From: Nonomuraea aurantiaca
Lineage (GTDB): Bacteria > Actinomycetota > Actinomycetes > Streptosporangiales > Streptosporangiaceae
NCBI RefSeq assembly: GCF_020215705.1
Contig: NZ_JAIWNB010000018.1
Coordinates: forward strand, 167,588 to 231,587
Length of the DNA: 64,000 nt
Direction of reading: 5' to 3'
Both the position numbers and the translations under genes were made by a program. The number at the start of each line of letters is the position of its first letter. Within the stretch, counting starts at the first letter, position 1. Below the pieces are notes generated by a model. That model was not told where the DNA came from and made no database searches. It was given only the letters and a program-made list of their open reading frames with translations. This document shows, one piece after another, positions 1 through 8,625 of this stretch.

Positions 1-371
1 ACACCTACGTGCGCGACGCCGACGGCGTCTACCAGTGCCTCGGCCGCTCGAACGACATGATCAAGGCGAGTGGCATCTGGGTGTCGCCGACGGAGGTCGA
101 GTCCCGACTGCTGCAGCACGAGTCGGTCGGCGAGGCCGCGGTCGTCGCCTACACCGACGCGAACGGGCTGGAGAAGCCGGTCGCCTGCGTGGTGCCCGCC
201 ACGGGGAAGACGGTGGACGCGGCGGAGCTCATCGCCTTCTGCCGCGACGGGCTGGCCACCTTCAAACGGCCACGCGAGGTGCTGGTACTGGAGGAGCTCC
301 CCAAGACCGCCACCGGCAAGGTCCAGCGCGTGGTCATCCGCCAGATCGCCGCCGACCTGCTCGGCAAATAG
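1..371 (+). CDS. Acyl-CoA ligase, benzoate-CoA ligase type (C-terminal part, 5' end outside window)
   Basis: Only the last ~123 codons are present; the frame is open to the window edge, so the start lies upstream. The fragment is the C-terminal lid domain of an ANL (acyl-CoA synthetase) enzyme, which forms an acyl-AMP and then an acyl-CoA thioester. DMIKASGIWVSPTEVE is the hinge-plus-A8 region typical of benzoate-CoA ligases, and PKTATGKVQR near the end carries the catalytic A10 lysine. The substrate (aryl or short acyl acid) cannot be read from this fragment. The gene runs toward another acyl-CoA ligase on the opposite strand with only 12 bp between the stop codons. Confidence 0.85.
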   Translation, partial: TYVRDADGVYQCLGRSNDMIKASGIWVSPTEVESRLLQHESVGEAAVVAYTDANGLEKPVACVVPATGKTVDAAELIAFCRDGLATFKRPREVLVLEELPKTATGKVQRVVIRQIAADLLGK

Positions 372-383
372 CCACCCTGGACG

Positions 384-1901
384 TCAGAACGCGTCACGCA
401 ACTCCCTCTTCAGCACCTTGCCGCTGGCGTTCTTGGGCAGCGAGTCCACGAACACCACCGTCTTCGGCGTCTTGAAGGCCGCAAGCCGGACCCGCAGGAA
501 GGAGATCAGCTCGTCGGCGGTCAGGCCGGCGCCCTCGCGCAGGACGACGGCGGCCGTCACCGCCTCGATCCACCGAGGGTCGGGCACCCCGAACACCGCC
601 GCCTCCGCGACGGCCGGGTGCTGGTAGATGGCCTCCTCGACCTCCCGGCTGGCCACGTTCTCGCCGCCGGACTTGATCATGTCCTTCTTGCGGTCCACGA
701 CCGACAGATAGCCGTCGGCGTCCAGCACGCCCAGGTCGCCGCTGTGGAACCAGCCGCCGCGGAAGGCCTCGGCGGTCTTGTCCGGGTCGTTCCAGTAGCC
801 GAGCATGGCGTGCGGGCTGCGGTGCACGATCTCGCCGACCACCCCGGGCGGCACCGGCTCGTCGCGGTCGTCGACGATCCGGGTCTCGACGTTCAGCGCG
901 GGCCGGCCCGCCGAGCCGAGCCTGGTCAGCTGCTCGTCCGGGCCCAGGATGGTGGCCACGGGCGCCATCTCGGTCTGGCCGTAGAAGTTGAACAGCCGCA
1001 CCCCCGGCAGCCGCGCGGCGATCTCCTTCAGCACCTCGACCGGCATGATCGAGGCGCCGTAGTAGCCCTTGCGCAGCGACGACAGGTCGCGGCGGTCGAA
1101 GTCGGGGTGGCGCAGCAGGCCGATCCAGACGGTCGGCGGGCAGAACAGCTTGGTGGCGCCCTCCGCCTCGATCGCCGCCAGGATCGCCGCCGGATCGGCG
1201 CCGGGCAGGACCACGTTGGTGGCGCCGAGATAGAGGCCGGGCGTGAGGAAGCAGTGCAGCTGCGCGCAGTGGTAGAGCGGCAGCGCGTGCACCTCCACGT
1301 CGGCGGGGCTCATCTCGCCGTCGATCACGCACGAGGTGTACTGGGCGATCAGGCCGCGGCTGGACAGCGTGGCGCCCTTGGGCCTGGACTCGGTGCCGCT
1401 GGTGTACATGAGCTGGATCGGGTCGTCGTCGGCGATCTCCACCCGCGGCTCGGCGTCGTCGCCGTGCGCCAGCCAGTCCGTGACCGGCTCCCACCCTCCG
1501 GCGTGCCCGATCACCCCGCGCACCGCGATCTCCTCGGAGACGGCCCGCTCGGCCACGGGCAGCAGCGCCTCCTCCACCAGCAGACCCGTCGCTCCCGCGT
1601 GCCGGAGGATGTAGGCGACCTCCTCGGCCCCCAGCATGAAGTTGATCGGCACGGAGATCGCGCCCAGCCTGGCCAGCGCGAAGTACGCCACCACGAAAGC
1701 ATCGTTGTTATGGCTGAACAGGGCGAACCTGTCGCCCTTGCCCACGCCCCGGGCGGCCAGCGCGTTGGCCGTGCGGTTCACCGTCCGGTCCAGCTCGGCG
1801 TAGGTCCACCGTGCCCGGCCGTACACGAGCGCGGTCTTGGCGGGGAAGCGCACGGCCGAGCGCCGCAGCAGGTCGCCGATGGCATGCTGGCGAGTCGTCA
1901 T
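384..1901 (-). CDS. AMP-dependent acyl-CoA synthetase (FadD-like)
   Basis: Cytosolic ligase that activates a carboxylic acid to its CoA thioester. Visible ANL motifs in order are YTSGTESRPKGATLS (P-loop), GQTEMAP (A5), HSGDLGVLDADGYLSVVDRKKDMIKSGGE split over A7/A8, and PKNASGKVLKR with the A10 lysine. At about 505 residues it is full length. An upstream extension of the frame is possible, but the ATG at 1901 has GAGG six bases before it and leaves the usual short N-terminus. A perfect 17-bp dyad lies 29-45 bp upstream and is a likely repressor site. Fatty acid is the likeliest substrate class; the exact acid is unknown. Confidence 0.85.
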   Translation of the reverse strand: MTTRQHAIGDLLRRSAVRFPAKTALVYGRARWTYAELDRTVNRTANALAARGVGKGDRFALFSHNNDAFVVAYFALARLGAISVPINFMLGAEEVAYILRHAGATGLLVEEALLPVAERAVSEEIAVRGVIGHAGGWEPVTDWLAHGDDAEPRVEIADDDPIQLMYTSGTESRPKGATLSSRGLIAQYTSCVIDGEMSPADVEVHALPLYHCAQLHCFLTPGLYLGATNVVLPGADPAAILAAIEAEGATKLFCPPTVWIGLLRHPDFDRRDLSSLRKGYYGASIMPVEVLKEIAARLPGVRLFNFYGQTEMAPVATILGPDEQLTRLGSAGRPALNVETRIVDDRDEPVPPGVVGEIVHRSPHAMLGYWNDPDKTAEAFRGGWFHSGDLGVLDADGYLSVVDRKKDMIKSGGENVASREVEEAIYQHPAVAEAAVFGVPDPRWIEAVTAAVVLREGAGLTADELISFLRVRLAAFKTPKTVVFVDSLPKNASGKVLKRELRDAF

Positions 1902-1929
1902 GAGCATCCTCATCTCCGCCGGGGCGAAC

Positions 1930-1946
1930 ACCGAACCATGTTCGGT
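1930..1946. promoter_or_regulatory. Perfect palindrome, probable operator of the acyl-CoA synthetase gene
   Basis: ACCGAAC and GTTCGGT are perfect 7-bp arms around CAT, placed 29-45 bp before the acyl-CoA synthetase start at 1901. Size and symmetry suit a TetR-type repressor of fatty-acid genes. No regulator gene is adjacent. Confidence 0.5.
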
Positions 1947-2017
1947 GATCCTAGCCCTCAGCGGAACGCGAAAGCGCCCGCCGCGAGACGCGGCGGGCGC
2001 CCTCAAAGGTCACACCG

Positions 2018-4207
2018 TCAGCTCTGCGGGCTCCCGCCCGGCTGGACGACGCCGTTGACCTTGAGCGTGTACGGCGCGTACTGGCCGACCTGCTCCGTCG
2101 AGTCGTCGTAGGCCACGACCGCGACCACCGTCGGGAACGGCAGCATCGTGGCCAGCTGCAGCCGGTTGAGGCTGACGCTGTTCTTGCCGTTGGACTCCAG
2201 CTGCAGCGCCACCGAGTGCTTCTCGTCGAGGCCGATCAGCCGGACGTTCCAGTTCTCGACCGGAGTCGGGTAGATCTCGGTCGGCGAGTCGAACGGGTCG
2301 AGCGACGAGCCGTCGCTGACCGCCGTGGCGCCGACCGTGATGTCGTCGATCTTCCAGCCGCCCTCGTTGACCCCGCCGTCGCTGACGTAGCGGAAGCCGA
2401 GGAGGATCTCCTTGCCGGCGTAGGCCGACAGGCTGTAGGAGTGCGGCTCGAAGCCGGTCGTGGTGCCGTTGACGCCGGGGCCGAGCGGGCCCGTGACCGT
2501 CTTGTCGCCGGGGATCGAGGTGTAGGTCTTGCCGCCGTCGGTGGAGACGATCACGTAACCGTAGTCGAATCCCTGCTCCGCCCCGTACTTGGCGAGGAAG
2601 CGCAGCGTCGGGTCGGCGGCCGGGACGGTCACCTTGGTGACGGCGGCGGCGTTGGTGTTGCTGGCGTTGCCGGAGAACAGCACCGGGTTGCCCGCGCGGT
2701 CCGGGTCGTCGGAGACGACGGTCCAGGTCAGCGGCTGGGCGGGCAGGGTCTTGGCGCCCTCGAACGACAGCGAGCGCAGGTCCACCCCGCGCAGGAACTT
2801 GCCGTCCGCCTTCTGCAGCGGCACGTAGTCGGCGCCGTTGGGGGCGGCGCCAGGGGTCTTGTAGGTGGCCGGGTTCGCCAGGTTGACGGTGGAGTTCAGG
2901 CTGGCGGTCGTCACGCGCTTCTTCGGCACGCCGAGCATGACGCCCTTGGTGCCGCCGACGATCCGGTCCACCAGGGTGGAGGTCTGGAAGTCGTGGATCA
3001 CCTGGTACATGTTCTTGGCGCCCACCGCCGCCAGGTTCGCCTTCAGGCTGGCCAGGCCCTGCAGCGTGCCGTCACGGTGCAGCGCCGACATGAACGCCGT
3101 GCCGTACCTGTCGTACAGGAACAGCATGAACGAGTACGCGTTGCCATAGTCGGCCAGCACGCCGTTGGCGTTGGCGCCCTCACCCCAGATGTTGAGCGAG
3201 TTCTCCGGGCCGCCGCAGTCGCGCGGGTTGGTGTTGTACGGCGTCTGGACCGTGCCGAAGCCCTGGAAGCAGTAGATGTGGGTGTCGGTGCCGCGCTCGT
3301 TGACGGTCGCCTTGGGGTTGGAGTAACCGACCAGCGACATCGCGAAGTCCGACAGGCCCTCGTTCATCCAGGTGGTCTCGAGCGGGTCGGTGTAGTAGTG
3401 CGCCAGGTGCTGCCATTCATGCGCGAACGTGCCCTCGTACTGGCGCGGCCGGGCCGGGCGCGAGGTGCACAGGTCGGCGGTCGGCTCGTCGGGCGGGTTC
3501 GCGCCGGTGCGGTGTGCCCAGTCGAAGGCGTCGATCGTCATGACGTTGCGGTCCAGCAGCTCGTTGAACTGGCTGGAGAAGAAGCCCGCGATGTACGTCG
3601 GAGCGGCCGGGAAGCTGTAGTAGTTGTCGTCCCTGATGTTGTCGACCAGGGTGACGGTCTTGTTGCCGCCGCCGGTGTAGACGCCGCCGTTGCCGTTGGC
3701 GTCGGGGCCGAGGACGGCCTTGGTGCCGTCGCGGTCCGGCGGCGTGCTGAAGGCGGCGGTCTCCTTCGGGTACATGTTGGTGTCGAACTGAGTGACCAGG
3801 TCCGCCACCTGCGCGTCGGTGACCTGCGTGGAGTTGGCGATCTGCGCCCGGCAGTCACCGGCGGGGAAGGACAGGTCGTTGGCGACCCAGACCTCGATGT
3901 TGTTGCCGACCCCGCGCAGCGTGTAGTCCTTGCGGTAGAGCGTGCCGTTGAAGTCGTCCAGCCCGAGCCACTGCCGGACCGTGCCCACCGGCGGCGTGTC
4001 GGCGGCGGCCTTCGTCCTGGCCTGGGCCTTGGCCTCGTACTTGGCGGGCACGTCGACGGGCTTGCCGTCGAGCTTGAAGTCCTTGCGGGAGAGCTCTCGG
4101 ATGTCGCTGGCGGGCGGAGCCTTCGGGTCGGCCTGCGCCGGCACAGCGGACAAAAGCGGTAATGCCAGAATTAAGGCCGCGATTCCGATGAATCGGGTGC
4201 GCCCCAT
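2018..4207 (-). CDS. Secreted metallopeptidase, immune inhibitor A-like (M6-type)
   Basis: The 729-residue product begins with a classic Sec signal peptide (about residues 1-26, ending SAVPAQA). In the middle is a zincin site, HEWQHLAHYY, followed by WMNEGLSD, giving the two zinc histidines, the catalytic Glu and a downstream Glu ligand. The C-terminal third has a MAM/concanavalin-like stretch ending GGWKIDDITVG, as in immune-inhibitor-A relatives. It is therefore probably an extracellular zinc endopeptidase for nutrient scavenging. AAGGGGGC sits just before the ATG. Assignment to M6 rather than a neighbouring zincin family is by overall pattern only. Confidence 0.8.
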   Translation of the reverse strand: MGRTRFIGIAALILALPLLSAVPAQADPKAPPASDIRELSRKDFKLDGKPVDVPAKYEAKAQARTKAAADTPPVGTVRQWLGLDDFNGTLYRKDYTLRGVGNNIEVWVANDLSFPAGDCRAQIANSTQVTDAQVADLVTQFDTNMYPKETAAFSTPPDRDGTKAVLGPDANGNGGVYTGGGNKTVTLVDNIRDDNYYSFPAAPTYIAGFFSSQFNELLDRNVMTIDAFDWAHRTGANPPDEPTADLCTSRPARPRQYEGTFAHEWQHLAHYYTDPLETTWMNEGLSDFAMSLVGYSNPKATVNERGTDTHIYCFQGFGTVQTPYNTNPRDCGGPENSLNIWGEGANANGVLADYGNAYSFMLFLYDRYGTAFMSALHRDGTLQGLASLKANLAAVGAKNMYQVIHDFQTSTLVDRIVGGTKGVMLGVPKKRVTTASLNSTVNLANPATYKTPGAAPNGADYVPLQKADGKFLRGVDLRSLSFEGAKTLPAQPLTWTVVSDDPDRAGNPVLFSGNASNTNAAAVTKVTVPAADPTLRFLAKYGAEQGFDYGYVIVSTDGGKTYTSIPGDKTVTGPLGPGVNGTTTGFEPHSYSLSAYAGKEILLGFRYVSDGGVNEGGWKIDDITVGATAVSDGSSLDPFDSPTEIYPTPVENWNVRLIGLDEKHSVALQLESNGKNSVSLNRLQLATMLPFPTVVAVVAYDDSTEQVGQYAPYTLKVNGVVQPGGSPQS

Positions 4208-4297
4208 GAAGCCCCCTTGGAGTGGTCAGCGAGGGTGACAAAATGTGACTATCTGACCAACCGATGGGCGCGCAAGTAAGTCAATTGCCAAAAAGCT

Positions 4298-5287
4298 TTA
4301 TCGAATTCGTACTCCCTCGGCTATCCGAGCGAGCCGCCGGTAGGAGTCGAGCCTCCGGTCCAGGTCAAAGCTGTTCATGGTGACCAGGATCTCGTCCGCG
4401 CCGGTGAGCTCCACCAGCGCGCCGAGTTCGATCTCGACCTCGTGCGCGGTGCCGTGGATCTGCCCCTTGCGGGATTCCTCGAACAGCGCCCGCTCCCGCT
4501 CGGTCATCTCCGTCGCCAGCACCCGTTCGGCGGGGGACAGCGGCGGGAAGGCGCCGCTCGTGCGCGATCGCGCGGTCGCCCACGCCTCCGGCACCTGCAG
4601 CAGCTCCGCCTCGCGGGCCGTCTCACCGACGGCGACGTTGGCCGCCACGATGACATACGGCCTGGCAGCCCAGGCCGAGGGGCGGAACCCGGTGCGGTAG
4701 CGCGAGATCGCCTCCCGCAGCCGGGCCCCGCCGCCGCCGATCACCATCGGCAGCCCATGTTCGGCGGCGATGTCCGCCCCGGAGCCCATGGCCAGCACGA
4801 ACACCTGCGGCCGCAGCCCCTCGGCGGGCAGCGCGTGCACACCGGGATGCCCCCGCTGGTCCCCGGTGAAATAGCCGAGCAGCTCCGCCAGCTGCCCGCC
4901 GAACTCGTCGGCGTCCTCCTTGCCATGGCCGAGCGCCCGGCGAATGCCGCCGGTGAAGCCCACCGAGCGGCCGAGCCCCATGTCGACGCGGCCCGGGTTC
5001 AGCGCCTCCAGCACGCCGAACTGCTCGGCCACCACCAGCGGCCGGTGGTTGGGCAGCATCACGCCACCCGTGCCCACCCGGATCCGGTCGGTGGCCGCGG
5101 CGACGGCGGCGGCCAGCACGGTCGGCGCCGAGCCGGCCACCCCTGGCACGCTGTGGTGCTCCGACACCCAGAACCGGTGGTAGCCGAGCTCCTCCGCCTG
5201 CCGGGCGAACCTGACGGTGTCGCGCAGCGCCGTCGCCGGGTCGTGCCCCTCGCGGACGAGGGAGCGATCGAGGATCGAAAGCTTCAT
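4298..5287 (-). CDS. LLM-class flavin-dependent oxidoreductase (luciferase-like)
   Basis: About 329 residues, the usual size of single-domain bacterial luciferase-like monooxygenases that use reduced FMN or F420. The N-terminus (MKLSILDRS), the ELGYHRFWVSEHH strand-helix, the RVGTGGVMLPNHRPL region and NPGRVDMGLGRS are characteristic of the TIM-barrel family. An in-frame TTG lies five codons upstream, but the ATG at 5287 matches the family N-terminus. Substrate and cofactor are not evident. It stands alone between the protease gene and the sigma/membrane-protein pair. Confidence 0.8.
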   Translation of the reverse strand: MKLSILDRSLVREGHDPATALRDTVRFARQAEELGYHRFWVSEHHSVPGVAGSAPTVLAAAVAAATDRIRVGTGGVMLPNHRPLVVAEQFGVLEALNPGRVDMGLGRSVGFTGGIRRALGHGKEDADEFGGQLAELLGYFTGDQRGHPGVHALPAEGLRPQVFVLAMGSGADIAAEHGLPMVIGGGGARLREAISRYRTGFRPSAWAARPYVIVAANVAVGETAREAELLQVPEAWATARSRTSGAFPPLSPAERVLATEMTERERALFEESRKGQIHGTAHEVEIELGALVELTGADEILVTMNSFDLDRRLDSYRRLARIAEGVRIR

Positions 5288-5329
5288 CACATATGTCGGC
5301 AACAGCGCCGGAGCTCGGCTGCTTCCGGG

Positions 5330-6361
5330 CTACTTCTGATAGAGGCCGACCGACCAGCGGACCGGGCGGTTGGTGGCAGTGCCCAGTAGCTTCCAGGTGA
5401 CCTTGACGGTGGTCGTCTTGTTCGTGGGATAGCTGAACTCGCTCACCGCCGAGGGGAAGGCGCCACCCTCCCATACGCCGCAGGAGCCGCTGCCCCCCGC
5501 CGGGTGGCCGTTCGCCATGAAGCTGAACCACAGGCGACCGGCCAGGTCGCCGGTGCACAACGTGTCGAAGCCCACCTTGCCCCGCACCTTGAACGTGGCG
5601 GAGCCGTTCTGAGGCCAGACGCCGGTCTTCGTCTCCGCGAGCCGTGCCTCACCCGCGTGATCCGGCAGGGCTTTGAGCGGCGGTGGCTCGGCCGGTCGCG
5701 CGGGGGGCGTCCACTCGTACACGGCCAGTGACCAGAGGCCGCGGGTGGGTTTCCGCGGCACGCACGTGCCGTTTCGCATGAGGCAACCACCGCCACGGAC
5801 CGTCGTGTTGAACGTGAGCGTGAGCTTCGAGCCGCTTGTGGCGGCCGGCACCAGTAGCGGTCGCAGTTGCATGCTCCGCGAGCACCCGCCGAAGTCGGCT
5901 GAGGTGGACCTGCCGTCACCCGTGGACACGCTCGGCGCGTCGGTGCTCGGTCCCGCGCAGACCGCTCCGACGTCGAGCGGCTTGCCAGAGACCGGGATCG
6001 TCACGGATACCTTGGTCGGCCCCGCCCTCTTGATCGCCGTGATGGCGATCCGCCGGTACTTCGTGCCGTCCGAGGTGGTGAAACGCTCCGGCAGAAAGTC
6101 CGCCGGCTGCTTGGGGACGAGCGTGGCCTCGGAGGCGGTCGCGGGCCGCGGCTCCGTCGGCCTGGAGAGGGACCCGGGGAGGAGGGAGACGCCCAGCGCG
6201 ACGGCCGCCGCCACCGCGGTCACCCCGCCGCCGCCCAGCGCGCGCCTGCGCAGGCGGATCCGCCGGATGCGGGCCGCTATCTCTTCGTGCCGGGCCGGGT
6301 TGGCGGGGGAGGGGCCGTCACCGTGCTCGCGCAGGACGTCCCGCAGGTCATGAACGGTCAT
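5330..6361 (-). CDS. Membrane protein following a SigE-type sigma gene, anti-sigma-like
   Basis: 343 residues. The cytoplasmic N-terminus (MTVHDLRDVLREHGDG, then an Arg-rich stretch IRRIRLRRR) resembles proteins encoded after SigE-family sigma genes. One transmembrane helix lies at about residues 40-57, followed by a large extracytoplasmic part with several cysteines (GAVCAG, GGCLM, GTCV, DTLCTG, GSCGVW) that could form disulfides. Its ATG overlaps the sigma stop codon (ATGA), and its AAGGAG site lies inside the sigma reading frame, so translation is coupled. An anti-sigma or sensor role is inferred from context only; no ZAS zinc motif is seen. Confidence 0.7.
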   Translation of the reverse strand: MTVHDLRDVLREHGDGPSPANPARHEEIAARIRRIRLRRRALGGGGVTAVAAAVALGVSLLPGSLSRPTEPRPATASEATLVPKQPADFLPERFTTSDGTKYRRIAITAIKRAGPTKVSVTIPVSGKPLDVGAVCAGPSTDAPSVSTGDGRSTSADFGGCSRSMQLRPLLVPAATSGSKLTLTFNTTVRGGGCLMRNGTCVPRKPTRGLWSLAVYEWTPPARPAEPPPLKALPDHAGEARLAETKTGVWPQNGSATFKVRGKVGFDTLCTGDLAGRLWFSFMANGHPAGGSGSCGVWEGGAFPSAVSEFSYPTNKTTTVKVTWKLLGTATNRPVRWSVGLYQK

Positions 6362-6741
6362 CGGTGCAGCTCCTTCACCATGGTCTCGTCCACTCGCAGC
6401 ACGACCACCGCCCGCTGCCTGGCGGGGAGCCGGCCGACGGCCCGCCACAGCGCGTCGCGGTCGTCGGAGACCGGATCGCTTGCCGGGGTGTCCGGCAGGT
6501 CGTCGCTCGGCAGCTCACGTCGCCATCTCCGGCGCCACCACGAGGTGTAGGTGGTCACCAGGACCTTGCGCACGTACGCCTCTGGCTCCTCCACACGAGC
6601 CCAGGCGAACCACGCCTTGGCCAGCGACTCCTGGAGCAGGTCCTCCGCGCTCGCCCAGTCGTGGGTCAGCAGGTACGCCGTGCGTAACAGCCGATCCGAT
6701 CGAGTGACCACGAAGTCCTGATATATCCCCCGGTCCGCCAC
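6358..6741 (-). CDS. SigE-family sigma factor lacking region 4
   Basis: GTG start with a strong AGGAGG site. Region 2 is intact: FVVTRSDRLLRTAYLLTHDW, then the AEDLLQESLAKAW core-binding helix and a promoter-melting segment (YVRKVLVTTYTSWWRRRWRRE). The linker and the first helix of region 4 (LWRAVGRLPARQRAVVVLR) are also present. The protein then ends within 11 residues (VDETMVKELHR), so the -35-recognition helix-turn-helix is absent: 127 residues against about 165-175 for family members. The ending abuts the next gene's ribosome binding site, which looks like a clean loss of the region 4 helices. It may be a pseudogene, or a sigma relative that works without -35 contacts. Confidence 0.75.
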   Translation of the reverse strand: MADRGIYQDFVVTRSDRLLRTAYLLTHDWASAEDLLQESLAKAWFAWARVEEPEAYVRKVLVTTYTSWWRRRWRRELPSDDLPDTPASDPVSDDRDALWRAVGRLPARQRAVVVLRVDETMVKELHR

Positions 6742-6793
6742 GTACCGCCTCCTGTCGTCGCCTGTCGACGGTAGGGACGCATCGAGTGCGGAC

Positions 6794-7765
6794 CTAGGTT
6801 GCCCCGTCCATCTGGCGGCTGAGCGTGAAGGGCACCAGCTCGCCCAGCCCCCGTACGGACAGGCGGCTGACCGGGCGCAGCTCGAAGGCCCGGTCGCCCG
6901 CCAGCTCCTCGGCCATCTCCGGGCCCGCCAGGATCGTGTCCGGATAGGCCAGCGCGGTCAGCCTGCTGGCCAGGTTGACGGGGGTGCCGAAGACGTCGCC
7001 CATCCGGCCGAGCACCGGACCCACGGCCAGGCCCACACGCAGCTGCGGCATGCCCTTGTCCTTGGCGTGGGTCTCGATCAGGCGCAGGCCGATCTCCGCC
7101 GCCTCGTGCGCCTTCCCGGACACGAACAGCACCGAGTCGCCCAACGTCTTGACGATGCGCCCGCCGCCCGAGGTCACCACGTCGGCCGAGCGGCCCTCGA
7201 ACCTGTCGACCAGCCCGGCCAGCTCCGTCTCGGTGATCTGCCTGCTCAGCCTGGTGAACCCGACCAGGTCGGCGAACCCCACCGTCAGCCGGACCGCGCT
7301 CGTCTCCTGCTCGGCCAGCCGGTGGGCGGAGGCGGCCAGCTGGCGCCGCCACGCGTAGACCAGCAGCCGGGCCAGGTCGGGCATCACCCGATCGGCCCGC
7401 CTGCGCCACGCCCTCGGCCGCTCGCTCAGCGGCACGCCCGCCTGGTCGAGCGCGTCGGCGCCCAGCTCGGCCTGCGACTCGGCGAGCCGGGCCGTCGCCC
7501 GGCCCAGGGACCTGGCCATCAGGAGCACGTGCTCCTCGTCGTAGACCCCGTCGCTCACCATGCCGAGCAGCGTCCGCAGGGCCGCCACGTCGGAGTCGGT
7601 GAACTCGACGGCGTCGTCGGCGACGTTCGCGAAGCCCAGGGCGCGCCAGAACCGGCGGGCGCGGTAGACGGGCACGCCGGCCATGTCGGCGACCTGGTGG
7701 CTGGTGTAGCGACGGGGCTCGCGAAGGAATGCCTCCGTCAGTCCATCCGGATCCTCGCGCGCCAC
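6794..7765 (-). CDS. Class III adenylate/guanylate cyclase with N-terminal regulatory domain
   Basis: 323 residues, soluble. The first ~150 residues form a helical, MerR-like regulatory region similar in layout to the autoinhibitory domain of mycobacterial Rv1264-type cyclases. The catalytic domain (about 158-320) keeps the metal aspartates (D166 in FADLVGFT, D210 in KTLGDS), the purine-specifying lysine K206 and D257, and the transition-state pair N264/R268 (TPVNLASRL). It should therefore be an active cAMP-forming cyclase. GTG start; the upstream GntR gene ends 20 bp before it on the same strand, so the two are probably cotranscribed. Confidence 0.8.
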   Translation of the reverse strand: MAREDPDGLTEAFLREPRRYTSHQVADMAGVPVYRARRFWRALGFANVADDAVEFTDSDVAALRTLLGMVSDGVYDEEHVLLMARSLGRATARLAESQAELGADALDQAGVPLSERPRAWRRRADRVMPDLARLLVYAWRRQLAASAHRLAEQETSAVRLTVGFADLVGFTRLSRQITETELAGLVDRFEGRSADVVTSGGGRIVKTLGDSVLFVSGKAHEAAEIGLRLIETHAKDKGMPQLRVGLAVGPVLGRMGDVFGTPVNLASRLTALAYPDTILAGPEMAEELAGDRAFELRPVSRLSVRGLGELVPFTLSRQMDGAT

Positions 7766-7785
7766 GACCGCAACATAACACCTGG

Positions 7786-8538
7786 CTACTCCAGGAGCGC
7801 ACGCAGAGCGGGCCGCTCCTCCTCCGGGACATATCCCACGTAATAGTCGTACATCGTCTGCCGGGAGAGCCGGGCGGCCAGCGGACCGTCGCCGGCCCGG
7901 ACGGCGGCCAGCACCTCCTCGTGATGCCCGATGCTCTGCCGCATCAGCGCCTCCCGGTCCGCGGCGGCGGCGATCTTGCCGGAGACCAGGCCGAGGACGA
8001 TCGAGCGGACCACGTCCGTGCAGATCTGGATGAGCTTGTTGCGGCTGGCCCGCGCCACCGCGTCATGGAAGGCGATGTCGGCGGCGCTGAACGCGTCGTA
8101 GCCCACCTCCACCGCCGCCCGCATGGCCGCGATGGCCGCGTCCATCTCCGCGAGCTGCTCGTCGGTGCGCAGCCGCGCCGCCAGCAGGTTGGCCGAGGCG
8201 TCGAGCACCATGCGGAACTGCACCAGCTCCCCGAGCGACAGCTCCTCCACCCGGGCCAGCGTGGTCATCGACTTGTGTAATGCGGCGGGGGAGAAGGGCT
8301 GCACCTCGGCGCCGTTCGGGTCGCCGGGCCGCGACCTGACCAGGCCGCGCGCCTGCAGCACCCGCAGCGCCTCGCGGACGGTGGAGCGGCTCACCGAGAA
8401 CTGGCCCATGAGGTCGCGCTCGCTCGGCAGCCGTTCGCCGGGACGCAGCGCGCCGCTCTCGATCGCCTCCTCGACCTGCTCCACGATGCGCTCGTAGGCG
8501 CGTACGGTACGCACCGGCTCGAACCGTGGACCACCCAT
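7786..8538 (-). CDS. GntR-family (FadR/FCD) transcriptional regulator
   Basis: 250 residues. An N-terminal winged helix (SGALRPGERLPSERDL, then SRSTVREALRVLQARGLV) is followed by an all-helical FCD ligand domain containing the expected Asp/His metal-site region (VLDASANLLAARL, AADIAFHDAVARAS). It is divergent from the ABC transporter operon. A 15-bp palindrome matching the FCD-type pattern TNGTNNNACNA lies between them, and a second copy precedes the SDR gene at 19400. It is therefore the likely local repressor of both. The ATG at 8538 follows AAGGGGGC. Confidence 0.85.
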   Translation of the reverse strand: MGGPRFEPVRTVRAYERIVEQVEEAIESGALRPGERLPSERDLMGQFSVSRSTVREALRVLQARGLVRSRPGDPNGAEVQPFSPAALHKSMTTLARVEELSLGELVQFRMVLDASANLLAARLRTDEQLAEMDAAIAAMRAAVEVGYDAFSAADIAFHDAVARASRNKLIQICTDVVRSIVLGLVSGKIAAAADREALMRQSIGHHEEVLAAVRAGDGPLAARLSRQTMYDYYVGYVPEEERPALRALLE

Positions 8539-8586
8539 GAAGCCCCCTTGACCCGAGCCGTCGCGGACTGGCAATCTGCGTAGCCT

Positions 8587-8601
8587 ACTGGTCCGACCAG
8601 T
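8587..8601. promoter_or_regulatory. FCD/GntR-type operator, copy 1
   Basis: ACTGGTC and GACCAGT form perfect 7-bp arms around a central C. The site is 25-39 bp upstream of the solute-binding protein start and 49-63 bp upstream of the gntR start. It contains TGGTCCGACCA, which fits the TNGTNNNACNA pattern of FadR-subfamily regulators. The same 15-bp palindrome with a T centre occurs at 19417-19431. Confidence 0.7.
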
Positions 8602-8625
8602 GCACTAGCCAGGAGGCTGTAAGAC

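Noticed and set aside
618..2111. Long plus-strand open frame opposite the acyl-CoA synthetase, and similar long frames opposite most large genes (for example opposite 2018-4207, 42877-45417 and 49397-55543)
   Set aside because: Antisense frames in high-GC DNA; their codon use is the mirror of the real gene and no motif is present.
8587..8601. Possible DasR (dre) site, because of TGGTC...GACCA
   Set aside because: The dre consensus is an even 16-bp palindrome centred TGGTCTAGACCA. Both sites here are odd-length with one centre base, and a GntR/FCD regulator is encoded beside one of them.
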